The notes under the pieces were generated by a model, which was not told where the DNA came from, did not search any database, and saw only the letters and a program-made list of their open reading frames with translations. The position numbers and the translations under genes were made by a program. This document shows positions 4,666-10,739 of a DNA stretch of 10,855 nt, piece by piece (position 1 is the first letter of the stretch; every line of letters starts with the position of its first letter). Origin of the DNA: Candidatus Woesearchaeota archaeon (GTDB taxonomy: Archaea; Nanobdellota; Nanobdellia; Woesearchaeales; BM511); NCBI GenBank assembly GCA_018221175.1, contig JAAOYE010000027.1, forward strand, positions 1 to 10,855, given 5' to 3'.

Positions 4666-5505
4666 TTACTTTTTTGTCTTGGTTTCTTTTTTCTCAACTT
4701 TTTTTGGAGTTGCTTTAGGTTCCCTTTTATCGGCACTAGCAACTTTGCTACTTTGTGTTGCTTTTTCTTTTACTGTTTTTTTCTCTTCTTTTTTTACAGG
4801 CTTTTTTATTTCTTGATGCTTCGTTTCAGAGGCACTAACAACTTCACTGCTTTGTGATTCTTCTGCTGCCTCTTTTGGCTTTTCCTTAATGCTTGGCGCA
4901 GGCGTTATTTTCACGTCGTCTTTTTCAATGTACATAACCCTGATATCCGCGTTTCTTATTGGAAAAACCTTTGAAAGAGATTCTTTCATTTCTCTTTGAA
5001 GCTTGTTGTTAATAATTGATTCAATAAGGCTGTCATATGTTATTTGCGAAACTTTTTTGAAAAGAAAAACCTTTACTCGTTTTCTTATTTCTGTTCGAAC
5101 ACTGCTTTTTGAAAGGGATCTTGTCAAAAGAAATGGTTTTAGCCTTACTTTTACTCCATCACTTGTTTTATAGACTAATGAATCATCAATTCGGTCTCTT
5201 CTTCTCCTAACCTGCCTTTTGATTGAAGGAGGAGAAATTTCATATCTCACTAGCTTTGAATATGCTTTTCCTTCTTTTACTTCAGTAATTAACAGCTTTG
5301 CAGTTATTGACTGTTTTCTGATGTTCCCAGTGAGTGTCATCATGTTTGAGCTTACTATTTTTCCAACAGCTTTCGAAGTTTCAATTACAGGTGTTTCTCC
5401 AATTATCTGTTCTCGAAATAGTTTTGGAGCTATAATCGGTATCCATGTTTTTTTCTTTGCTCTTGCTCCTGACTGTTGTCTTCGCTTACCTTTTGCTTTT
5501 GACAA
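4666..5505 (-). CDS. rps3ae: 30S ribosomal protein eS1 (S3Ae) with lysine-rich C-terminal extension
   Basis: eS1 is an archaeal/eukaryotic small-subunit protein at the platform near the mRNA exit. Residues 1-200 fit the family: basic N-terminus, KTWIPIIAPKLF, the GETPV...VGKIV segment, MMTLTGNIRKQ, RRRRDRIDD (99-107) and the FPIRNADIRV region (181-190). The start is a TTG at 5505, because the codon frame meets a TGA just upstream and GGTGA stands 6 nt before the TTG. At 279 residues it exceeds typical archaeal homologues (about 200) by a low-complexity K/E/S/A tail. That tail contains an internal duplication, QSSEVVSASE (218-227) and QSSKVASADK (251-260), 33 residues apart. A TATA box at 5588-5595 implies a leader of about 60 nt. 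Confidence 0.95.
   Translation of the reverse strand: MSKAKGKRRQQSGARAKKKTWIPIIAPKLFREQIIGETPVIETSKAVGKIVSSNMMTLTGNIRKQSITAKLLITEVKEGKAYSKLVRYEISPPSIKRQVRRRRDRIDDSLVYKTSDGVKVRLKPFLLTRSLSKSSVRTEIRKRVKVFLFKKVSQITYDSLIESIINNKLQREMKESLSKVFPIRNADIRVMYIEKDDVKITPAPSIKEKPKEAAEESQSSEVVSASETKHQEIKKPVKKEEKKTVKEKATQSSKVASADKREPKATPKKVEKKETKTKK
4732..4856 (-). repeat. 99-bp-period duplication in the eS1 tail
   Basis: Positions 4732-4757 and 4831-4856 match at 22 of 26 bases by hand comparison, exactly 99 bp (33 codons) apart, so the extension probably grew by in-frame duplication followed by drift. Confidence 0.55.
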
Positions 5506-5511
5506 ATTTAT

Positions 5512-5516
5512 TCACC
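5512..5516 (-). promoter_or_regulatory. Shine-Dalgarno GGTGA for the eS1 TTG start
   Basis: On the minus strand GGTGA lies 6 nt before the TTG at 5505-5503. An overlapping ATG three bases upstream of the motif opens only a 10-codon out-of-frame peptide, so the TTG is the supported start. Confidence 0.6.
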
Positions 5517-5535
5517 ATAAATTGACAAATCCGTA

Positions 5536-5550
5536 GAAATCTTTGATTTC
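5536..5550 (-). promoter_or_regulatory. small hairpin in the rps3ae leader
   Basis: GAAATC and GATTTC form a perfect 6-bp stem with a 3-nt loop, midway between the inferred transcription start (about 5565) and the Shine-Dalgarno. A role in translation control is possible but unproven. Confidence 0.3.
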
Positions 5551-5587
5551 GAGGGAGTTGACATTACCTTTCAGAAATTTTGGTTGA

Positions 5588-5595
5588 TTTATAAA
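5588..5595 (-). promoter_or_regulatory. TATA box TTTATAAA for rps3ae
   Basis: TTTATAAA is the best TATA match in the 215-bp gap upstream of rps3ae. It predicts transcription starting near 5565 on the minus strand and a leader of about 60 nt, consistent with the use of a Shine-Dalgarno. Confidence 0.5.
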
Positions 5596-5617
5596 GCTTT
5601 TTATTGTTTACTGTATG

Positions 5618-5669
5618 ACACAAGAAAATCTAAAATTTTCTGTGCAGAAAATATATGTATTTTCTTGCA
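5618..5669. repeat. intergenic double-hairpin repeat, copy B
   Basis: Two adjoining palindromes. The first is CACAAGAAAAT / ATTTTCTGTG (5619-5629 and 5635-5644). The second is GTGCAGAAAAT (5642-5652) and ATTTTCTTGCA (5659-5669) around a 6-nt loop, ATATGT. Both 11-nt arms of the second are identical to those of copy A at 7122-7149, where only the loop differs. It lies between the NSUN-type gene and the rps3ae promoter. It may act as a terminator or be a miniature dispersed repeat. Confidence 0.65.
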
Positions 5670-5720
5670 TTAGTTATTGGAAAAAAATATCTTCCAGTAA
5701 ATTGGACTGGACAAACAAAT

Positions 5721-6602
5721 TCACCTAAAACTTTTGTCCTGTACTATTTTTTTTAGCTTTGCTATAAAAAAGCCTTGTGTGTTTGTTTTGTTTGGCCAAA
5801 ACCTCAAACACTTCTTTGTAGAACTAGTAAGCCCAGGCTCTCCTATTGGCACATTAATATTTTCAAGCTTAACATTTAAATTATCAAGCGCCCACTCAAT
5901 AACTTCTTCGTTTTCCTCAATTTCAAGTGAACATGTTGAATAAATGATTATTCCTCCTTTTTTGGTTACTTTCACTGCTTGTTTTAAGAGTTTTTTTTGC
6001 AAAGTAGCTTTGTCATTAAAATCACTTATTTGTCTTTTTCCAAACCAGTCTTTTTCAATGCAAAAGTTGCCGCTGCATGGAGCATCCAAAAGAACCTTGT
6101 CAAATTCCATGCCTAAATCAGATGCAAACGATGCGTCTTTGTTGTAGATTATGATGTTTTCACATCCCATTCTTTCAATATTGTTTTTTAAGCTGATTAT
6201 CCTTTTTTGCTTCACGTCAAGTGCAACAATTACACCTTTGTTTTTCATCAGGGCAGATAATTGAGTTGTCTTGCCACCTGGAGCTGCTGCCATGTCAAGC
6301 ACGGTTTTTTCACTTTGCGGATTTAATACTTCTGCTGGCACTTGCGAAGCTGCGTCTTGAAGATACAAATGCCCTAAAAGATGCTCAGATGTTGACGACA
6401 AAGCAAACTTTGAAGTGTAAAAATAGCCGTGCTTTAGGTACGGGATTTTTTCAAGTCTCACACCATTTTCTTTAAGTCTTGAAACTATCTCTTTTTCTTC
6501 AGTTTTCAGGGGGCTGAGTCGAAGCGCCGGCTTTACTTTCACCTTGTTCACTTCCACTTGGTGTCCCCACTTCTTGTATCTGTTTAGAAACACGTTTTTC
6601 AT
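5721..6602 (-). CDS. NSUN/RsmB-family m5C RNA methyltransferase
   Basis: An S-adenosylmethionine-dependent RNA cytosine-C5 methyltransferase of the Nol1/Nop2/Sun family, probably acting on tRNA as archaeal members mostly do. The 293-residue protein carries LYLQDAASQVPAEVL (79-93), the SAM loop DMAAAPGGKT (103-112), motif IV DAPCSG with C176 (release cysteine), motif VI STCSLEIEENE with C224 (catalytic nucleophile), and RFWPNKTNTQGFFIAKL (267-283). No PUA domain is seen. The N-terminal FLNRYKKWG resembles the family's usual opening, supporting the ATG at 6602. The gene begins 104 bp inside the end of the upstream membrane-protein gene, in another frame, so the two are surely one transcript. 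The exact target cytosine cannot be read from the sequence. Confidence 0.92.
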   Translation of the reverse strand: MKNVFLNRYKKWGHQVEVNKVKVKPALRLSPLKTEEKEIVSRLKENGVRLEKIPYLKHGYFYTSKFALSSTSEHLLGHLYLQDAASQVPAEVLNPQSEKTVLDMAAAPGGKTTQLSALMKNKGVIVALDVKQKRIISLKNNIERMGCENIIIYNKDASFASDLGMEFDKVLLDAPCSGNFCIEKDWFGKRQISDFNDKATLQKKLLKQAVKVTKKGGIIIYSTCSLEIEENEEVIEWALDNLNVKLENINVPIGEPGLTSSTKKCLRFWPNKTNTQGFFIAKLKKIVQDKSFR

Positions 6603-7095
6603 TTTGCAGTTTAACTTCCTTTTTTATTTCTTCAAATCTTTCTTTTACTCTTGAAACATAAGGGATAATGACTGGTTTTTGACCTTGATGAAGTCTTACA
6701 ACAATGTTTCCTGTGTCAAAAAGTGTTTTGTCAAAATCAACTTCGCTTATTTCACTATAAGGTATAGTTCTTTCCTTAACATAAAATATGCCTTTATAGC
6801 TGTAAAGAAGACCATTTTCAAAGACATATTTGTTTCTAAGTGAATATATAAAGGTGAATCCTAAAACCAATATGATTTCATAACCTAACTCTTCAAATAT
6901 GCCGTTAAAAAGATTTAGCACAAAGAGGATTGCAGAAAAATCAGCTGTTAGGTCATTTTGCATCATATAAGTGAGATATTTGATTAGGTAATCATGAACG
7001 ATTTTTACAGCGTAAAATATTAGTAAAAAGTAAAATGTTACTTTAACAGCATTAAATGCGAACGCGACTGCCCTGTTTGATTTTATCTCAATCAA
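6499..7095 (-). CDS. two-TM membrane protein with bacterial PH-like domain
   Basis: A membrane protein of about 198 residues from a TTG at 7095. Hydrophobic segments lie at about 14-34 and 55-84. Then comes a beta-rich cytosolic domain (about 86-160: NKYVFENGLLYSYKGIFYV, RTIPYSEISEVDF, GNIVVRL, VIIPYVSRVKERFEEIKK) typical of bPH2/YdbS-like (DUF304) proteins, whose function is poorly known. A Ser/Gly/Glu/Gln-rich tail follows and runs 104 bp over the start of the NSUN-type gene. The longer frame opens at a GTG at 7149 inside a palindromic repeat and is unlikely; GAGGT at 7103-7107, 7 nt before the TTG, supports the shorter form. The gap from the NEMF-like gene holds only the repeat element and no clear TATA box, so it is probably an internal operon gene. 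Confidence 0.75.
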   Translation of the reverse strand: MIEIKSNRAVAFAFNAVKVTFYFLLIFYAVKIVHDYLIKYLTYMMQNDLTADFSAILFVLNLFNGIFEELGYEIILVLGFTFIYSLRNKYVFENGLLYSYKGIFYVKERTIPYSEISEVDFDKTLFDTGNIVVRLHQGQKPVIIPYVSRVKERFEEIKKEVKLQNEKRVSKQIQEVGTPSGSEQGESKAGASTQPPEN

Positions 7096-7102
7096 AAAAA
7101 TT

Positions 7103-7107
7103 ACCTC
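7103..7107 (-). promoter_or_regulatory. Shine-Dalgarno GAGGT for the membrane protein TTG start
   Basis: On the minus strand GAGGT lies 7 nt before the TTG at 7095-7093. No ATG is available nearby in frame, and the alternative GTG lies inside the repeat. Confidence 0.5.
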
Positions 7108-7121
7108 TTGTATTTTTTGGG

Positions 7122-7174
7122 TGCAAGAAAATTCTTGAATTTTCTGCACGAAAAAATTCTTGATTTTTTCTGTG
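7122..7174. repeat. intergenic double-hairpin repeat, copy A
   Basis: Palindrome one is TGCAAGAAAAT (7122-7132) and ATTTTCTGCAC (7139-7149) around TCTTGA. Palindrome two is CACGAAAAAAT (7147-7157) and ATTTTTTCTGTG (7163-7174) around TCTTG; they share the CAC junction. Copy B at 5618-5669 has the same architecture and identical outer arms in its main hairpin. It lies between the NEMF-like gene and the membrane-protein gene. Confidence 0.65.
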
Positions 7175-7177
7175 TTC

Positions 7178-7196
7178 CAAAAATTGTAAATTTTTG
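7178..7196. repeat. AT-rich palindrome next to repeat copy A
   Basis: CAAAAATT (7178-7185) and AATTTTTG (7189-7196) flank GTA, 8 nt past the NEMF-like stop. On the minus strand it is the first structure after that gene, so it may serve as its terminator or RNA-processing site. Confidence 0.45.
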
Positions 7197-7203
7197 TTAA
7201 CTA

Positions 7204-8298
7204 TCATAGTTTTATTATTATCTTTGAATCTTTTTCGTTTATCTCTTTTATTATTTTATGGCCTTTTAATTTTTCTTTTATTTCTTTCCATGAGTATTTT
7301 TTTCTTATAGTTGTTAGTTGCTTGAGTATGTCTTTTATTTCAGTGTATTTTTCATATATTATCTCTCCTGTTCTCTGGTGCTTGTCATGTGCGTTTCGCA
7401 TCTCTTTTATCTGTTTTTCCTGGCGCTTGATTATCTCTTTTGCTTTCTCAATTTTTTTATCATGCTTTGAGACAGCTTCCTTTGCTTTTAGAAGCACAAT
7501 CTTTGGTGTTACTATAGAGTCGATTGCTTTGTTAAAAGAATCAAATTCTTTTCCTTCAACCATCTTTGGATTGAATGGAAATGGTGTGTCATCTGAAATT
7601 ACTGCTTTTTGTTTTTTTAAGATGATATCTTCAAACGCTTTTAGTATCTTTTTTGCTTCCTTGTCATCTATTTTTCCCTTGTCTTTATTTACTCCTGCCC
7701 TTAAAAGGAGTTCTTCACCGTAAACGCCTCCAAGGCATAGCTCGATTGCAAGCGCTTTGACAACAGAATCTTTTCCAGAGTTATTTATTGCATCTTTTAG
7801 CTCTTTTTGACTCATCTTTAGAATATTTCTTTTTTTTTGGGGAAACTCATATTTTATTCCACCACGAATGGTTCTAACACTCCAGTTTTTGGTCTCTATT
7901 GCAGACATGATAGTGTAGTCGCTTTTACAAAGAATGATATTTCCTTTTGCAAAGAGTTCAAGTATCATGATATAACTATTCTCTTTTGATTCAAACTCGA
8001 TTTCAACAATCCTTTCAAACCCGATTTGCGAAATTCTTTTTACCCTTGTGTTATTAAGGTACTTTCTAAGAAATGCGGTAAAACCGCCTGGCAAGCTTGG
8101 AAACTCTGGCTTTTTTGACGTGAGATAAAAATAATCTGGAGCACTAACATAAAGAAGGTTTTTGCCTTTTGATGTGACATGAAGCTGTAGCAAAAGCTTT
8201 TTTTTGTCATTGTATACTTTATCCACCTTGCCGCCTACTAAAAACTGCATTTCTTTTATTAGAAAGTATAGTTCCAGTGCCGATGTTATTGTCTTCAT
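7204..8298 (-). CDS. NEMF/Rqc2/RqcH homologue lacking the NFACT-R domain
   Basis: This family binds large ribosomal subunits carrying stalled peptidyl-tRNA and in many organisms directs C-terminal tailing. The 364 residues cover NFACT-N (about 1-150: the MKTITSALELYFLIKEM opening, LPGGFTAFLRKYL, IGFERIVEIEF, ILELFAKGNIILC), the helix-hairpin-helix region (about 165-205, ALAIELCLGGVYGEELLLRAG) and the charged coiled-coil middle (about 268-335). The ending, YSWKEIKEKLKGHKIIKEI, matches the linker that normally leads into NFACT-R (DUF814), but the stop follows. Full archaeal homologues are about 650 residues. No NFACT-R coding remains downstream, which holds repeats and then the PH protein. The position usually holding Asp-Arg reads Glu95-Arg96. 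Possibly a split gene with its partner elsewhere. Transcription is from a divergent promoter shared with polB. Confidence 0.88.
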   Translation of the reverse strand: MKTITSALELYFLIKEMQFLVGGKVDKVYNDKKKLLLQLHVTSKGKNLLYVSAPDYFYLTSKKPEFPSLPGGFTAFLRKYLNNTRVKRISQIGFERIVEIEFESKENSYIMILELFAKGNIILCKSDYTIMSAIETKNWSVRTIRGGIKYEFPQKKRNILKMSQKELKDAINNSGKDSVVKALAIELCLGGVYGEELLLRAGVNKDKGKIDDKEAKKILKAFEDIILKKQKAVISDDTPFPFNPKMVEGKEFDSFNKAIDSIVTPKIVLLKAKEAVSKHDKKIEKAKEIIKRQEKQIKEMRNAHDKHQRTGEIIYEKYTEIKDILKQLTTIRKKYSWKEIKEKLKGHKIIKEINEKDSKIIIKL

Positions 8299-8373
8299 AG
8301 AATCATGTTATTTTGCTTATTATAAAAAGGTTTTTGACAAAAACAATTTAAATAACAAACTATTTTCCCTTTT
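8299..8373. promoter_or_regulatory. divergent promoter region between the NEMF-like gene and polB
   Basis: For the minus strand, CTTTTTATAATAAG (complement of about 8316-8329) is centred 25 nt before the NEMF-like ATG. For the plus strand, AATTTAAATAA (8345-8355) is centred about 24 nt before the polB ATG. Both spacings fit leaderless transcripts, and neither gene has a Shine-Dalgarno. Confidence 0.55.
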
Positions 8374-10674
8374 ATGAAAGGATTTATTGTATATCACACT
8401 TACAGGATATTTAATACTGCAGCCAAGGTATATCTTTTTGGCAGACTAAAAAATGGAGATAGTTTTTTGTCTATTCATGACTTTAGGCCTTATTTTTACA
8501 TCAAAAAAACAGACCTTGTCAAAGCAAAAAAACTGGTAAATTTTGAAAGTGAAGATGTCAAACTAAAAGACTTTGATGAAAACAATGTTGTAAAACTGAT
8601 TTTTAACATTCCAAAACAAATACCTGAAGCAAGAAAAACTTTTGAGGAAAACAGCATTGTGTGCTACGAGGCAGACATAAGATTCACAATGCGGTTTTTG
8701 ATGGACCACGGCATATTGGGGTCCCTTGACATTGAAGGAGAGTATAAGAAAGGAGGTTTTGTAAACAGAATATATGAAAACCCAAAAATAAAATTATCTG
8801 ACTGGGTGCCAAAACTAAAAGTGATGTCAATTGATATCGAAACATCTACTGATTTAAAAAAACTATACTCTTTATCCATTGTTTGCGATGATTTTCAAAA
8901 AGTAATCATTTTGTCAAACAAAAAGCTAAAAAACGCGATTAGTGTTGGAAGTGAAAAAGAAATTATTGAAAACTTTAAAGACATTGTTAAAAAGCTTGAC
9001 CCAGACGTGATTGTTGGCTGGAACCTTATCGATTTTGACTTGAAAATTTTAAGAGAAAAGTTCAGGCTTTATAAAATTCCATTTGTACTAGGCAGAGCGC
9101 TGTGGGAGTGCGGTATTCGTGTCGAATCAAGCTACTTTAAAGACTCAACAGCTGATTTTCCCGGAAGACAAGTCCTTGACGGAATACACCTATTAAGGTC
9201 GTCTTTTATCAGGCTAGATGATTATAAGCTTTCAACAGCTGCAGAAAAGTTTCTTGGAGAAAAAAAACTTATTGGAGATGAAAACAAAGGAAAAGATATA
9301 GAAGAGGCTTTTGCAAAAAATCCTCAAAAATTAGTTGATTACAACTTAAAAGACTCAAAGCTTGTTATTGACATTTTAAAAAAAACAAAAGTGCTGGACT
9401 TGTCAATTCAAAGAGCTCTTCTTGTGGGACTCACACTTGACAGGGTAAAAGCAAGCATTGCCTCACTTGACTCATTATATTTAAGAGAGCTTAAAAAAAA
9501 GGGATACGTCGCGTACAGTACAAAATATGATGAAGAAAGCACAAGAATAACTGGCGGCTATGTTCAGGAGTCAAAGCCAGGGATATATGATTACATTATA
9601 GTAATGGATTTTAAAAGCCTGTACCCTTCAATAATCAGAACATTTAATATTGACCCATTATCCTTTGTCCAGTCAGGAAAAGGCAAAAACTTGATTGTAG
9701 CGCCAAACAAAGCAGCATTTAGAAATGAAGAAGGGATACTGCCAATTTTGATTCAAAGACTTTGGGAGCAGCGTGACAAGGCTAAAAATGAAAAAGATAT
9801 GCTAAAAAGCAATGCTATTAAGATACTTATGAACAGCTTTTTTGGAGTGCTTGCAAATTCAACTTGCAGGTTTTTTTCTTTGAAGATGGCAAACGCCATA
9901 ACACACTTTGGCCAGCACATAATAAAGCAAACAGCAAAAAAAGTTAATGAGATGGGCTATGAAGTTATATATAGCGATACAGACAGCATCTTTGTAAAGA
10001 CAGATGCAAAAAATGAAAAAGAAGCCAAAAAAGTTGGAAAAGAAATTCAATCATGTATAAACAAGTTCTTTGTTGAGCACGTAAAAAAAGAATATAACAG
10101 AGATAATTTCTTAGAGCTTGAATTTGAAAAAATTTTCAAAGTTTTTATGATGCCAAAGGTGAGAGGTGGCGAGGCTGGAAGCAAGAAAAGATATGCTGGG
10201 CTTCTTTTAAAAGATGGCAAGGAAAAAATGGATTTTACAGGGCTTGAATTTGTACGCAGAGACTGGACAGACCTTGCAAAGAATTTTCAGCTTGAAGTTT
10301 TAGACAGGATTTTTCATAAAAAAGAAATAACATCATATGTCAAAAAATACGTTAATGACCTAAAAAAGGGAAAGTTTGACGGCATGCTTGTTTATAGAAA
10401 AGCCCTCAGAAAAGCAACAGATGAATATACAAAGACAACACCGCCGCATGTAAAAGCAGCAAGGATGCTTGACAAAATCGAATCAAACATCATACAATAT
10501 ATTGTTACAGTTGACGGGCCTCAGCCAATACAAAAGTTGAAGAGCTCTATCGATTATGACCATTACCTTGAAAAGCAGATAAAGCCAATAGCAGATTCTG
10601 TTTTAGTTTTCTTTGACCAAACCTTTGACGACATCTTAAAAGGAGACACGCAAAAAAGTTTGTTTAGTTTTTAA
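8374..10674 (+). CDS. polB: family B DNA polymerase, E. coli Pol II-like
   Basis: A complete 766-residue proofreading DNA polymerase. Exonuclease motifs: Exo I SIDIET (D154, E156), Exo II GWNLIDFDL (215-223), Exo III YNLKD (Y323, D327). Polymerase motifs: A MDFKSLYPSII (411-421), B KILMNSFFG (483-491), C YSDTDS (533-538), then the GSKKRYAGL region (602-610). Compared from memory, several stretches are much closer to E. coli Pol II than to Pfu-type PolB: SLYPSIIRTFNIDP, GSKKRYAGL, LVYRKALRK, PPHVKAAR and DYDHYLEKQIKPIA. The N-terminal YEADIR (98-103) likewise matches Pol II YEADVR and lacks the proline of the archaeal uracil pocket. The last residues QKSLFSF (760-766) form a clamp-binding PIP box. 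No intein. A leaderless promoter is likely. It may be the main replicase or a repair enzyme. Confidence 0.95.
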   Translation: MKGFIVYHTYRIFNTAAKVYLFGRLKNGDSFLSIHDFRPYFYIKKTDLVKAKKLVNFESEDVKLKDFDENNVVKLIFNIPKQIPEARKTFEENSIVCYEADIRFTMRFLMDHGILGSLDIEGEYKKGGFVNRIYENPKIKLSDWVPKLKVMSIDIETSTDLKKLYSLSIVCDDFQKVIILSNKKLKNAISVGSEKEIIENFKDIVKKLDPDVIVGWNLIDFDLKILREKFRLYKIPFVLGRALWECGIRVESSYFKDSTADFPGRQVLDGIHLLRSSFIRLDDYKLSTAAEKFLGEKKLIGDENKGKDIEEAFAKNPQKLVDYNLKDSKLVIDILKKTKVLDLSIQRALLVGLTLDRVKASIASLDSLYLRELKKKGYVAYSTKYDEESTRITGGYVQESKPGIYDYIIVMDFKSLYPSIIRTFNIDPLSFVQSGKGKNLIVAPNKAAFRNEEGILPILIQRLWEQRDKAKNEKDMLKSNAIKILMNSFFGVLANSTCRFFSLKMANAITHFGQHIIKQTAKKVNEMGYEVIYSDTDSIFVKTDAKNEKEAKKVGKEIQSCINKFFVEHVKKEYNRDNFLELEFEKIFKVFMMPKVRGGEAGSKKRYAGLLLKDGKEKMDFTGLEFVRRDWTDLAKNFQLEVLDRIFHKKEITSYVKKYVNDLKKGKFDGMLVYRKALRKATDEYTKTTPPHVKAARMLDKIESNIIQYIVTVDGPQPIQKLKSSIDYDHYLEKQIKPIADSVLVFFDQTFDDILKGDTQKSLFSF

Positions 10675-10685
10675 AAAAGATAAAG

Positions 10686-10724
10686 ATATATATATATATA
10701 TGATTCTAAAGAGAGATATATTAA
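10686..10724 (+). promoter_or_regulatory. AT-repeat and TATA-like promoter region
   Basis: An (AT)8 run (10686-10701) and AGATATATTAA (10714-10724) lie between polB and the next gene. The second is centred about 21 nt before the ATG at 10740, close to leaderless spacing. Which one acts as the TATA box cannot be decided. Confidence 0.4.
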
Positions 10725-10739
10725 TTAATAGTTTTTAAA

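Noticed and set aside
5219..5536. Open frames on the plus strand opposite rps3ae, the NSUN-type gene and the NEMF-like gene (also near 5734-6475 and 7322-7723)
   Set aside because: Phe/Ser/Ile-rich shadows of secure genes, with no ribosome-binding sites or recognisable domains.
7096..7149. Longer N-terminus for the PH-type membrane protein from a GTG at 7149
   Set aside because: The extra residues are encoded by the palindromic repeat, giving the repetitive QKIQEFSCTQKIQE; a Shine-Dalgarno supports the TTG at 7095.
7096..7203. Frameshifted remnant of NFACT-R after the NEMF-like stop
   Set aside because: All frames here are interrupted and filled with AT-rich palindromes, and the next real frame is the PH-type membrane protein. 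No DUF814-like residues were seen.
9400..10300. Possible intein in polB, or in radA
   Set aside because: Polymerase motifs A, B and C and the RadA Walker motifs are continuous and at normal spacing, with no insertion.
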